This document shows positions 51,129 to 60,125 of a DNA stretch of 64,000 bases, one piece after another. The notes under the pieces are model-generated. The model searched no databases. It was not told the DNA's origin and saw only the letters and a program-made list of their open reading frames with translations. Each line of letters starts with the position of its first letter. Positions within the stretch are counted from its first letter, which is position 1. The position numbers were made by a program, and so were the translations under genes. Location: the NCBI GenBank assembly GCA_002102225.1, contig LQPB01000092.1, forward strand, positions 1 to 64,000, in the 5' to 3' direction. Source of the stretch: Mycobacterium interjectum. GTDB taxonomy: Bacteria; Actinomycetota; Actinomycetes; Mycobacteriales; Mycobacteriaceae.

Positions 51129-52436
51129 CTACCAGTACCGCATGGCTTGGCGAAACAGGTCCGCCAGCACCGGTTTGCTCATCTCGCGCGGGGCGTTCTG
51201 CAGCAGGCGCTGCTGCGGGTAGGCCCCCTCCGTCAGGGCAGCCACGTCGTCGTCGGTGTAGCCCACACCGCCCAGCCCGTTGGGCATGCCCACCGCCCGC
51301 ATGATGCGGATGAGCTCGCCCGCGAGCACCTCGCCCGCGTCGCCCGCGCCGGCGCCCTGCGCGTCGGCGCCGAGCAGCCGGGCGCCCTCCAGGTGCCGCT
51401 CGGGGCTGACCTCCGCGGTGAAGCGGAAGGACGACGGTGCGTTGAGGATGACGGCCATGCCGTGCGGCACGAGCGGCTCGTCGGTTGGGTAGCCCGAGGG
51501 GCGGAAGTCACGGACCAGCCCGGCCACCGCGTAGGCCATGCCATGCGGCGCGTGAACGCCCGCGTTGCCGAACGCGATGCCCGCCAGGGTGGCCGCCCAC
51601 ATCATCTCCTCGCGGGCCTCGGTGTCGGACGCATCGTCCACCGCGCGCTCCAGAAACCGGCCCAGGACGCGCAGCGACTCGCGGCAGCCCAGATCGCTCC
51701 ACGGATTGGCGCCCTGGCTCATGGGTCGCAGGCTGGGCCGCTCGGCGGCGCGCCGCCGCACGTAGGGCCGCGCGGTGTAGGACTCCAATGCGTGCGACAG
51801 CACATCGAGCCCCGCCGCGGCGACGACCTCGCGGGGCAGGCTCGCGGTGCAGTCGGGGTCGACGAGGGCCTCGGTCGGACGCAGCACATGCGACGCGATG
51901 CCGGTCTTGGCCGACATCGACACGAGGTCGAAGATCGCGATGCCGGTCACCTCGCTGCCGGTGCCCGCCGTGGTGGGGCACGCGATGTGCGGCTTGAGCG
52001 GGCCGGGCACGGGTTTGCCCTCGCCGATCGGCGCGTTGACGTAGGTCAGCAGGTCGGCGGGGTGGGTGGCGTACAGGTTGGCGGCCTTACAGGTGTCGAT
52101 GACCGACCCGCCGCCCAGCGATACGAAACCGTCGGGGTTGCACTCCTGCGCGAAACGCGCCGCGTCCCGGAACGACGCGTCGGTGGGCTCGACGTGAACG
52201 CCGGTATAGGCGACGACGTCCAGCCCGGCCGCCACCAGCGACTCGCGCGTCTTGGCGAAGATGGGGAGTTCGGCCACGCCGGCATCGGAGAACAACGCCA
52301 CCCGCCGCAGCCCCAGAGCGCCGGCCCGGTCACCGACCTCCGCCAGGCAACCGCGCCCGAAGGTCACCCGCGACGCGTCGACGGTGAAGGCGCCGTCGCA
52401 GTCCTGGGCGGGAGTGGGGTAGTCGCAGCACGCCAT
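51129..52436 (-). CDS. Hydroxyacid-oxoacid transhydrogenase (iron alcohol dehydrogenase family)
   Basis: This is a 435-residue group III iron-dependent dehydrogenase. The NAD motif is GGGSVID, and the iron ligands are expected in LVDPD, DVLSHALESY, VHAPHGMAYA and the segment VPHGMAVILNAPSSFRFTAEVSPERH. That last segment closely resembles human ADHFE1, which transfers hydride from 4-hydroxybutyrate to 2-oxoglutarate. The enzyme therefore probably oxidises a hydroxy acid while reducing an oxo acid. ATG 52436 lies 7 bases after the enolase-family stop. Confidence 0.88.
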   Translation of the reverse strand: MACCDYPTPAQDCDGAFTVDASRVTFGRGCLAEVGDRAGALGLRRVALFSDAGVAELPIFAKTRESLVAAGLDVVAYTGVHVEPTDASFRDAARFAQECNPDGFVSLGGGSVIDTCKAANLYATHPADLLTYVNAPIGEGKPVPGPLKPHIACPTTAGTGSEVTGIAIFDLVSMSAKTGIASHVLRPTEALVDPDCTASLPREVVAAAGLDVLSHALESYTARPYVRRRAAERPSLRPMSQGANPWSDLGCRESLRVLGRFLERAVDDASDTEAREEMMWAATLAGIAFGNAGVHAPHGMAYAVAGLVRDFRPSGYPTDEPLVPHGMAVILNAPSSFRFTAEVSPERHLEGARLLGADAQGAGAGDAGEVLAGELIRIMRAVGMPNGLGGVGYTDDDVAALTEGAYPQQRLLQNAPREMSKPVLADLFRQAMRYW

Positions 52437-52443
52437 CCCGCCA

Positions 52444-53637
52444 TTATCTCGGGTGCAGCGGCGCGACCGGCTCGGCCGTGCTGGCGGGCAGGCGGTGAGC
52501 CTCGATGTAGTCCCACCGGATCAGGTAGCCGAGCCCCGGCGCCCGCGGCAGCTCGACGAATCCGTCCGCGCCGAGCGGATCGCAGGACGCGTCGAGATAG
52601 GGCGGCGCCGCGTCGTAGCGAACCCCCGGCCCGAGCAGGCCACGTTCGTAGTACTCGCACACGTCTTCGCTCGTGGCGCCGAGTACTTGCAGGTTGCCGA
52701 AGCCGCTCATGTGGAGCTCACAGCGCATGCCGACCGCCTCGCACATGCCGGTCAGCTTCATGACGCCGGTGATGCCCCCGCGCAGGACGTCGATGCGGCT
52801 GATGTCGGACGCATTGCGCAGGATCCAGTCCGCGCGGGTGTAAATGCCGCCCTCGGCGATCTCCGGTGAGCAGAGCGGGATTTCGAGCGCGCCGGCCAGC
52901 TTCACGTAGGACTCGACCCGGTGCTCGGGCATCGGGTGCTCGTACCAGTAGAAGCCCAGCCGCTCGAGCTCCCGGCCGACGCGCAGCGCATCCTCGTAGG
53001 TGTGGTAGGTGCCCCACGGGTCGAACATCAGCACCATCTCGTCGCCGACCGCCGCCCGAACCTCGCGGCACACCCGGATATCCCAGTCCACGTACGACGG
53101 CCGGGGCAGCGCGGGTTGCCGGGTCGCGGGGTTCCAGTAGTGGTACGGGTGGATCTTGTAGGCGCGGTAACCCTGGCGCCGGCATTCGGCGGCGTGGGCG
53201 GCGTACTCGTCGGGCGATCCGAGATTGTTGAAGCTGCTCGCGTAGGCCTTGACCCGCTCGCGGGCTCCACCCAGCAGCTTGTGCACCGGCAGCCCGGCGA
53301 CTCGGCCGGCCAGATCCCAAAGGGCCAGATCGATGACGCTGCAAACGTTTTCGGGGAGCTTCGCCGCCCACAGCTGCCGCCAGATCTCCGCCCGGTCGAA
53401 CGGATCCTGACCGGCCAGCAGGGGGCTCAGAAATTGGGTGATCAACGCCTGGTCCCCGGGAAGCAGGCCGTCCTGGTCGCCGTGGAAATGACCCCCGAAA
53501 TAGTAGCCCTCGATCCCCTCGTCGGTGAGCACCTTGGTGACCGTCTGCACCACGCGGTAATCGGTATGCAACTGGCCGAACGAGATTCGATCGACGAACG
53601 TCTCGAACGGCACGACCTCCAGCCCGGTGATCTTCAT
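52444..53637 (-). CDS. Enolase-superfamily enzyme (mandelate racemase/MLE type)
   Basis: This 397-residue protein has the N-terminal capping domain and C-terminal barrel of the mandelate racemase/muconate lactonizing group. Likely catalytic residues are Lys and His in YKIHPY, metal ligands Asp in MFDPWG and Glu in WYEHPMPE and SPEIAEGG, and a His in ELHMSGFG. It abstracts a proton alpha to a carboxylate, so dehydratase, racemase or cycloisomerase activity is possible. A 30-base gap follows the hydrolase gene upstream. Confidence 0.85.
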   Translation of the reverse strand: MKITGLEVVPFETFVDRISFGQLHTDYRVVQTVTKVLTDEGIEGYYFGGHFHGDQDGLLPGDQALITQFLSPLLAGQDPFDRAEIWRQLWAAKLPENVCSVIDLALWDLAGRVAGLPVHKLLGGARERVKAYASSFNNLGSPDEYAAHAAECRRQGYRAYKIHPYHYWNPATRQPALPRPSYVDWDIRVCREVRAAVGDEMVLMFDPWGTYHTYEDALRVGRELERLGFYWYEHPMPEHRVESYVKLAGALEIPLCSPEIAEGGIYTRADWILRNASDISRIDVLRGGITGVMKLTGMCEAVGMRCELHMSGFGNLQVLGATSEDVCEYYERGLLGPGVRYDAAPPYLDASCDPLGADGFVELPRAPGLGYLIRWDYIEAHRLPASTAEPVAPLHPR

Positions 53638-53667
53638 GGCAGCAGATTGTTCCGGCGGATGGCGCGT

Positions 53668-54609
53668 TCAAGTAGAGCCGAAGGTCCTCCCCAGGGCGTG
53701 GCCCTGCTGGGCGAACAGTCGCTGGGAGTCGAACCAGTCCGGCAGCAGCGAATCGAACCCGTGGCAGGCGCGCGGAAACACATGCAGTTCGGCGGAGACC
53801 CCGGCGCGCAGCAACTGCAGCGCATAGTCGACCGCCTCGTCCCGGAACGGATCGATTTCCGCGCAGGTGATCAAAGCCGGCGGCAGGCCGCCGAATTCGC
53901 CACGCCGGGCGGGCACGGCCGCGGACGCGACCGCGCTTTCGGGGCCCAGGTAGTACCGCCACATCTGCTCCGCCGCCTCGCCGTCGAAGGCCGGGCTCGC
54001 GCAGAACTCGGCTTTTGACGCGGTCTCGCGATCGTCCAGCACCGGCTGGTGCAGCAGCTGGAACACGACCGGCGGCAGCGACCCGTCGGCGGCACCGTGC
54101 GCCAGGCACGCGGCCAGGGCGGCCCCCGCGCTGCTGCCCCCGACGGCCACCCGCGCCGGGTCGACGCCCAGCTCCGCCGCGTTGTCCACCACCCAGCGCA
54201 ACACGGCGGTCGCGTCGTCGAGGGCGGCCGGAAAGGGATGCTCGGGCGCCAGCCGGTAGTCGACCGAGACGACCGTGCAGCGGCCCCGGCGCGCGAGCTC
54301 CACGCACTGCCGGTGATCGGTGTCGAGGTTGCCCAGCGCGAACCCCCCGGCGTGGCAGTACACGAGCGCGGGCGCCGGTTTGATCTCCGCGCCGTGGTAG
54401 ATCCGCACGGCGACACCGCCGGAACCGGCCGCCACCGTGTCGTCGATGATCCGGACGCCCCGGGCGTCGGTCTGTTCGGCGGACTCCCGGCGACGCTCGT
54501 TGAACGGTTCGCGCATGAGCCGGATCGCGTCCAGCGAGAAGTCGGTTCGCGTCGTCGCCACCGCGCGCAAGGCGGGATCCAGCCGCCCGGCGCCGTCCAA
54601 CTCCGTCAT
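53668..54609 (-). CDS. Alpha/beta hydrolase (HSL/lipase-acetylhydrolase type)
   Basis: This 313-residue esterase of the hormone-sensitive lipase group has an oxyanion motif (CHAGGFALGN), nucleophile Ser in GGSSAGAALA, Asp in ITCAEIDPFRDE and His in RACHGFD. Placed directly after a Baeyer-Villiger type monooxygenase (ATGA overlap at 54606-54609), it is well suited to open the ester or lactone product. Confidence 0.88.
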   Translation of the reverse strand: MTELDGAGRLDPALRAVATTRTDFSLDAIRLMREPFNERRRESAEQTDARGVRIIDDTVAAGSGGVAVRIYHGAEIKPAPALVYCHAGGFALGNLDTDHRQCVELARRGRCTVVSVDYRLAPEHPFPAALDDATAVLRWVVDNAAELGVDPARVAVGGSSAGAALAACLAHGAADGSLPPVVFQLLHQPVLDDRETASKAEFCASPAFDGEAAEQMWRYYLGPESAVASAAVPARRGEFGGLPPALITCAEIDPFRDEAVDYALQLLRAGVSAELHVFPRACHGFDSLLPDWFDSQRLFAQQGHALGRTFGST

Positions 54610-56081
54610 CGGCCGCGCCCGTCAGGGCCCTCGAAGCTGAAGTCGGCGGCCTTGAATCTGCGCGTCATTCCCCAGAAGCTACGCGCGCTGCGTGGCCATT
54701 GCGTCACAACGCGCCCGTTGGGGGCGCGGAAGTAGTTGCTGCACTGGGTGGTCCACACCGTGCCGGCCATCCACCGGTCGACGGCCGCGACGAACCCGGC
54801 CAGCGCGGCCGGACGCACCGCGATGTACGTCTTGTTGTTGCGCCGCAGGTATTTCAGCGCCCGCACGATGTAGCGGGCCTGGGCCTCCAGCATGAAGATC
54901 ACGCTGTTCGAGCCGACGTTGGTGTTCGGCCCGTACAGCATGAAGAAGTTGGGGAACCCCGGAACGGCCATGCCGAAATACGCGTGCGCCCCGTCGCGCC
55001 ACACCTCGCGCAGCGTCGTCCCGCGCTCGCCGCACACATCCAGCTCGCCCAGGTAGTCGGCCGCGGCGTAGCCGGTGGCGCACACGACGACGTCGACGTC
55101 GCGCTCGGTGCCGTCCTCGGTGACCAGGCTGCGCGCGCGCAGGCATCGCGCCGGGCTGTTGAGCACCTCGACATTGGGGCGGGTCAGCGCGGGCAGGTAG
55201 TCCGAGGAGAAGACGAGCCGCTTGCAGCCCATCGGGTGATCGGGGGTCAGCTTGCGGCGCAATTCCTCGTCGGGGACCGTCTTTTCGAGCATGCCCAGGG
55301 CCAGCGCGGTGAAATCCTCCGTCTTCTCGCTGCCGTGCTCGATCACTGAGATGTTGGCTTCGCTGCGTAGCCACAGCCGGGTCCGGTAGAGCTTCTTGGC
55401 GAACGGCACGTGGGCGAAGATCCAGCGCTCCCGGGGGGTGTAATGCCGGTCGGGCTTGGGCAGGATCCAGGTCGGCGACCGTTGCACCGAATACACCCGG
55501 GCGGCCACCTTGGCCAGCTCGGGAACCAGCTGCGACGCCGTCGAACCGGTACCCAGCACGGCAACCCGGGCGCCCTGCAGCGGGACGGAGTGATCCCATC
55601 GCGACGAGTGCATCACCGTCCCGGTGAACGGCTCCTCCTCCACCAGGTCCGGGAACAGCGGGCGGGTGAACAGGCCGACGGCGGAGACCACGACATCGAA
55701 GTGGTGCTGTTCGCCTTCGGCGGTGGTCAAACACCACCGCAGGGCGTCCTCCTCCCATCGCCCCGAGCGGATTTCGGTGCGCAGCTTCAGGTGTGGCCGC
55801 AGGCCGTACTTGTCGGCGCACGTCTCGAAGTACTCGAGGATCTCGGGTTGCGCAGACCACAGCCGCGACCAGTCCGGGTTCAGGTCGAACGAATACGAGT
55901 ACAGGTGCGATTTGACGTCGCAGGCGAGCCCCGGATAGGTGTTGATCCGCCAGGTGCCCCCGACGTCGTCCTCGCGGTCGAAGATGGTGAAGTCGCGAAA
56001 ACCGGCGCGCCTGAGCAGGATCCCCAGCGCCAGCCCGCCCGGCCCGGCACCGATGATGCCGACGGACAGGTCGGCGCTCAT
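54606..56081 (-). CDS. Baeyer-Villiger type flavin monooxygenase
   Basis: This is a 491-residue class B flavoprotein monooxygenase. The FAD motif is GIIGAGPGGLALG (residues 8-20), the Baeyer-Villiger fingerprint FTGTVMHSSRWD spans residues 152-163, and the NADPH motif VLGTGSTASQ follows. The class uses NADPH and oxygen to turn ketones into esters or lactones. ATG 56081 overlaps the SDR stop (ATGA), so the in-frame ATG at 56096 is rejected. Confidence 0.9.
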   Translation of the reverse strand: MSADLSVGIIGAGPGGLALGILLRRAGFRDFTIFDREDDVGGTWRINTYPGLACDVKSHLYSYSFDLNPDWSRLWSAQPEILEYFETCADKYGLRPHLKLRTEIRSGRWEEDALRWCLTTAEGEQHHFDVVVSAVGLFTRPLFPDLVEEEPFTGTVMHSSRWDHSVPLQGARVAVLGTGSTASQLVPELAKVAARVYSVQRSPTWILPKPDRHYTPRERWIFAHVPFAKKLYRTRLWLRSEANISVIEHGSEKTEDFTALALGMLEKTVPDEELRRKLTPDHPMGCKRLVFSSDYLPALTRPNVEVLNSPARCLRARSLVTEDGTERDVDVVVCATGYAAADYLGELDVCGERGTTLREVWRDGAHAYFGMAVPGFPNFFMLYGPNTNVGSNSVIFMLEAQARYIVRALKYLRRNNKTYIAVRPAALAGFVAAVDRWMAGTVWTTQCSNYFRAPNGRVVTQWPRSARSFWGMTRRFKAADFSFEGPDGRGR

Positions 56082-56806
56082 CCGATCTGCAGGCATTGAC
56101 CACCATCGACGACCAGTTCCGAACCGGTGATGAACGAGGCCGCATCGGAGACGAGAAACGCTACCGCGTCGGCGATTTCGCCCGGCCGCCCGATCCGCCC
56201 GAACGCCGACGAGGCGGCGAGCCGGCGCTGGGTGGCGTCGTCGAGCATCGGGGTCGCGATGGGTCCGGGGAACACCGCGTTGACGCGGATGCCCAGCGGG
56301 GCCAGTTCGGCGGCGGCGTTTTGGGTCAGCCCCCGCAGCGCCCACTTGGCGGAACCGTACGCGCTGTGCCGAGGGAAGGGGCGGATCGCGCCGGTACTGC
56401 AGATGTTGACGATGGCCGCGTTCGGGGCCGTGCGCAGCTGCGGGAGCGCCGACTGAATCCCGAGGAACGCACCGAAACAGTTGACTCGCCAGGAGTTTTC
56501 GAAGCCCTCGGCGGTTTCCTCGTCCAGCGATGCGCGGTGCAGCACGCCGGCGTTGTTGACCAGCGCGCTCAGCGAGCCGAAGCGCTCGACCGCCGTGTGG
56601 ACGGCCGCCTCCCACTGCGCCCGCGAGGTGACGTCGAGCTCGATCCCGATCACCCCGTCGTCGCCCAATCCGTCGACGGCGGCGGCGAGTTCGTCGGCGC
56701 GCCGGTCACACGCGGCCACCGAATGGCCCTGCGCGCGCAGCCGTGTGGCGATGGCCCAACCCTGTCCACCGGCGGCGCCGGTCACCAGCGCGACGCGTTG
56801 GTTCAT
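56078..56806 (-). CDS. Short-chain dehydrogenase/reductase
   Basis: This 242-residue classical SDR has the cofactor motif TGAAGGQGWA, NNAG, and catalytic Ser-Tyr-Lys in NICSTGAIRPFPRHSAYGSAK. It has the usual C-terminal GSELVVDGGQ. CDRR after the second strand suggests NAD preference. It could form the ketone used by the adjacent monooxygenase. ATG 56806 shares one base with the stop of the SnoaL-like gene (TGATG). Confidence 0.9.
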   Translation of the reverse strand: MNQRVALVTGAAGGQGWAIATRLRAQGHSVAACDRRADELAAAVDGLGDDGVIGIELDVTSRAQWEAAVHTAVERFGSLSALVNNAGVLHRASLDEETAEGFENSWRVNCFGAFLGIQSALPQLRTAPNAAIVNICSTGAIRPFPRHSAYGSAKWALRGLTQNAAAELAPLGIRVNAVFPGPIATPMLDDATQRRLAASSAFGRIGRPGEIADAVAFLVSDAASFITGSELVVDGGQCLQIG

Positions 56807-57198
56807 CACGGCACCTCCGGCGTATCCGACAGGCCGCTGGCGGTGACGAATTGGCAGCGCCGCCGCTGGAACCGCCATCGTCCGGCCACCCGGACCAGGT
56901 CGTCGTCGTACAGTGCGGGCCGCAGCTGCAGATCGGCCGCCCGGACAAACAGCACCTGCGACCGCGACGTCGCGGTGTCCCCGCGGACGTCGATCCGCGA
57001 GACCCCGGTCAGGTGCAGCCCGCGCGGCGCGTCCCGGAACATCGCGGCGATATCGCCGACACCGCCGAACGGCCTTCCGTAGACCGAAAATTCGGCATCG
57101 GGAACGAACAGCGTCACGCAGCCGTCGATGTCGTCGGCGTCGAGGGCCAGCGCGTACGCGGCGATCAGGTCGCGGATCTCGGCTTCGTCCTCGGTCAT
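56806..57198 (-). CDS. SnoaL-like (NTF2-fold) protein
   Basis: This 130-residue protein of the SnoaL-like group begins MTEDEAEIRDLIAAYALALDADDIDG, a typical first helix. The fold includes ketosteroid isomerases, limonene epoxide hydrolase relatives and dehydratases, and related proteins often serve steroid or aromatic pathways. ATG 57198 overlaps the aldolase stop (ATGA), and the much longer open frame upstream is discarded. Confidence 0.82.
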   Translation of the reverse strand: MTEDEAEIRDLIAAYALALDADDIDGCVTLFVPDAEFSVYGRPFGGVGDIAAMFRDAPRGLHLTGVSRIDVRGDTATSRSQVLFVRAADLQLRPALYDDDLVRVAGRWRFQRRRCQFVTASGLSDTPEVP

Positions 57199-57935
57199 TG
57201 GCCGGTCGCCTCGCGGAGGTGTTCGGCGGCCCCACGCCGCAGCGCCCGCGACTCGGCGGCCAGCGTGATCATCCGGAATCCCAGCTTCGCCATGATGCGG
57301 CCCGTCGCGCCGTCGCCGGCGTGAATGCCGGTGAGCAGGCCCGCGGTGGTGGCGGCGGCATGGATGCGCGATATGGCGTCGATGACCGCCGGATGTTTCG
57401 TCGCGCCAACCACATCCACGCCCATCGAGAGGGCCAGATCGGCGGGCCCGACGTACAGCCCCGCCAGCCCGTCGACGGCACAGATCTCGCTCAGGCCCGA
57501 CAGCGCCGCTGCCGTCTCGATCATCGCGAACACGCTCACCCGCGATTCCAGCGCGCCGACGTCGTGGCCCAGGTCGGCGCGCAGCGGGCCGAAGCTTCGG
57601 ATCCCCCTGGGCTGGTGGCGGGTGGCGGCCACCGCCGCGGCGGCCTGCTCCGCCGACTCGATCATCGCGATGAGCACGGCGTCGGCGCCGGCGTCCAGCA
57701 CCCGGCCGATCGGTGCGGCGTCGGCGTTGGGCAGCCGCACCACCGTGCCGATGGGCACGTGCTCGAGGCGGCGCAGCATGCGCGCGATGCCGGCGTCGTC
57801 GAGGTAGCCGTGCTGGGCGTCGAAACCCACGTAGTCGTAACCGGCCCGGGCGAATTCCTCCGGACCGAGCAGGGTCGGTCCCGTGATCCAGCCGCCCCAG
57901 ATCGGGGCCTGGTGGTCGCGATCGAAGACGCTCAC
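57195..57935 (-). CDS. HpcH/HpaI-type class II aldolase
   Basis: This is a 246-residue metal-dependent aldolase of the 2,4-dihydroxyhept-2-ene-1,7-dioate aldolase family. The catalytic His lies in FDAQHG, an Arg in VVRLPN, and the metal ligands Glu and Asp in FAMIETAAAL and VGPADLALSMG. Such enzymes cleave hydroxy-oxo acids to pyruvate or a related oxo acid plus an aldehyde. GTG 57935 overlaps the upstream stop (GTGA). Confidence 0.88.
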   Translation of the reverse strand: MSVFDRDHQAPIWGGWITGPTLLGPEEFARAGYDYVGFDAQHGYLDDAGIARMLRRLEHVPIGTVVRLPNADAAPIGRVLDAGADAVLIAMIESAEQAAAAVAATRHQPRGIRSFGPLRADLGHDVGALESRVSVFAMIETAAALSGLSEICAVDGLAGLYVGPADLALSMGVDVVGATKHPAVIDAISRIHAAATTAGLLTGIHAGDGATGRIMAKLGFRMITLAAESRALRRGAAEHLREATGQ

Positions 57936-58900
57936 GCCGCGATCGCGATCTTGATGCGGTCGGGGTCGGGCCGGCAGGCCAGATCGAACGCGCCCTGCAC
58001 ATCGTCGATGCCGAAGGTGTGCGTGAGATAGGTGCGGAGCAGCTCGGGGTGCTCGCCGGCGAACTTGGCCGCGAGGTCCAGGACGCGCCGCCGCTCAAGG
58101 GTCACACCGGATTTCAGCGTTAGGTTGTTGCGCAGCATCAGGCGCATGTTCAGCGGGTAGGCCTCATCGTCGGCCACGCCGAAGTAGAAGACGGTGGCGC
58201 CGGGGGCGGCGGCTTCGATGGCATGCCCCAGTGTGGCCACCTGATGTCCGACGGCCTCGATGACGATGTCGGCCCGGTCGCCGGGGGCCAGCTGGCTCAC
58301 CCAGCGGTCGCTGGTGGCCCGCACCGGGTCGTCCACCCCGAATGCCGTTGCGTGGCCGCTGCGGTCGACGGGGTCGACCCCGGTGACGCGCCGTGCCCCG
58401 GCCGCCTTGGCGACGTAGGAGAACAGCAGCCCGATCGAGCCTTGGCCGATGATCGCGACGTGTCGCCCGGACAGGTCCGGCAGCTGTTCGCACGCGTACA
58501 GCACGCACGCCAGCGGTTGCAGGCCGATCGCCTCCGCCGGACGCAGCGCCGGGTCGTACGGCGCCAGCATGTTGCCATCGCTGATCACGCGTTCCATCAG
58601 GCCGTCGAACCGGGATGCCCAGCCCACCACCCGATCGCCGGCCCGGTGGTCGGGGTGCCGGCTGGCGATGACTTCGCCGGCCACCTCGTGGATCGGGAAG
58701 CCGTCCTTCTCGGCGGCGCTCTTCCCGTCGTCGCCCGGAAGCCGGCCGCGGTTGCCGCGGAAGGCGGGCAGGTCGCTGCCGCACACGCCGGCGGCCGAAA
58801 ACTGCAGCAGCACTTGGCCGTCGGCCAGGTGCTCGACCGTGTTGTCGGGGATCGACGTCCGCTCGAACAGGTAGGGGGCGATGATCCGGTAGGACCACAC
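57932..58900 (-). CDS. Zinc-type alcohol dehydrogenase (MDR family)
   Basis: This 322-residue medium-chain dehydrogenase is short for the family. The catalytic zinc site is suggested by GVCGSDLPAF and FPIHEVAGEV; the structural-zinc cysteine loop appears to be missing. The cofactor motif is IIGQGSIGLL, with ending VTGVDP suggesting NAD. It probably oxidises an alcohol, for example the P450 product. GTG 58900 lies 1 base after the P450 stop. Confidence 0.86.
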   Translation of the reverse strand: MWSYRIIAPYLFERTSIPDNTVEHLADGQVLLQFSAAGVCGSDLPAFRGNRGRLPGDDGKSAAEKDGFPIHEVAGEVIASRHPDHRAGDRVVGWASRFDGLMERVISDGNMLAPYDPALRPAEAIGLQPLACVLYACEQLPDLSGRHVAIIGQGSIGLLFSYVAKAAGARRVTGVDPVDRSGHATAFGVDDPVRATSDRWVSQLAPGDRADIVIEAVGHQVATLGHAIEAAAPGATVFYFGVADDEAYPLNMRLMLRNNLTLKSGVTLERRRVLDLAAKFAGEHPELLRTYLTHTFGIDDVQGAFDLACRPDPDRIKIAIAA

Positions 58901-58901
58901 G

Positions 58902-60125
58902 TCAGACCTCCACCGGGATCTTGTTGTATCCCCACTGGAAGCTGGACGGCAGGCGGGCGGCGCCGTCGCCGTTGATCGCGTAGTCGGGCACCCGGCGCAG
59001 CCACTCCTGCAGCAGCACAGCGATTTCCAGCCGCGCGAGGTGGTAGCCGATGCAGAAGTGCTGGCCGCGCCCGAAGGCCAGCGAGCGACGGATCGGTCGG
59101 TTCCAGACGAACTCGTCGGGCTCCGGGTATTCCCGCTCGTCGCGATTGGCCGAGGCCAGCAGGGTGATGACGCGCTGGCCCGGCCGGATGGTCGCGTCGT
59201 GAATGGCGAAGGGCTTGCGCGCGGTTCGGGCGAACCACTGGGCCGGGGCGCAGAACCGGATCATCTCCTCGCGCGCGATCGGCACGTTGCTGTCGGGGTC
59301 GGCGCGCACCGCGGCCAGCTGCTCGGGGCGCTGGGTTAGCTCCCACAGGCCGTGTGCGACGATCTTGGGCACCGTTTCCGTTCCGCCGATGAAGATGCAC
59401 AGCATCTGCATGGCGACCTCGACGTCGTTGAGTTCGCTGCCGTCGGGCAGGCGGTAGCCGAGCAGCCCGTCGACAACGCCGAGCGGACCACCGGACGCGT
59501 CGGCGCGGCGGCGCTGGACCGCCGGAACCAGGAACTCCATGTAGTTGGGCCGCGCCTCGGCGGTGTCCACGCCCACCCCGGGCTCCGCGAGGCTGCCTGC
59601 GTTGACCGCGGCCAGCACCTCCGGCGCGAGATCAGTTGGTATGCCTAGCAATTCGCAGACGACCGAAGCCACCACGATGCCGCCGTAGTCCTGGGTCAAA
59701 TCGAACGAGCCGCGCGGCAGCAGCGCATCGAGGCGGTCGTTGGCCAGGGCGCGGATCCGGTCCTCCAGCCCGGCGACGGCCCGGGGGCGCAGCGGCGCCG
59801 AGTGCGCGCGACGGATCTGGCCGTACAAGTCCGCGTCGAATACCGCGTGGAACGGCAGCGGATGCAGCGGGGGGTCGTCGACCGGGCCGGTGTTGTGCTT
59901 GGCCAGCACCGCCGCCGCGGGCAAGGTGCCCTCCGACGCCACGAAGGTGCCGTCGTTGACTTCCAGGACCCGCCAGATGTCGTCGAAGCGGGACAGCGCG
60001 AAGGTGTCCCACTGCGGCATGTAGTACGCCGGGTGCTCATCGCGCAGGATCCGGTAGTACGGCAACGGGTTTGCCATCACCTTCGCGTCGAACGGGTCGT
60101 AGCTGAAATCCACGTGATTGCTCAC
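58902..60125 (-). CDS. Cytochrome P450
   Basis: This 407-residue soluble bacterial P450 has I-helix FIGGTET, the EXXR motif in REEMIRF, and the heme loop FGRGQHFCIG with axial Cys358. It hydroxylates a hydrophobic substrate using a ferredoxin that is not encoded nearby. GTG 60125 overlaps the NIPSNAP-like stop (GTGA). The longer open frame is rejected because it covers that upstream gene. Confidence 0.92.
   Translation of the reverse strand: MSNHVDFSYDPFDAKVMANPLPYYRILRDEHPAYYMPQWDTFALSRFDDIWRVLEVNDGTFVASEGTLPAAAVLAKHNTGPVDDPPLHPLPFHAVFDADLYGQIRRAHSAPLRPRAVAGLEDRIRALANDRLDALLPRGSFDLTQDYGGIVVASVVCELLGIPTDLAPEVLAAVNAGSLAEPGVGVDTAEARPNYMEFLVPAVQRRRADASGGPLGVVDGLLGYRLPDGSELNDVEVAMQMLCIFIGGTETVPKIVAHGLWELTQRPEQLAAVRADPDSNVPIAREEMIRFCAPAQWFARTARKPFAIHDATIRPGQRVITLLASANRDEREYPEPDEFVWNRPIRRSLAFGRGQHFCIGYHLARLEIAVLLQEWLRRVPDYAINGDGAARLPSSFQWGYNKIPVEV

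Noticed and set aside
51147..52763. 538-codon plus-strand open frame
   Set aside because: It is antisense to the transhydrogenase and enolase-family genes, both of which have full active-site motifs.
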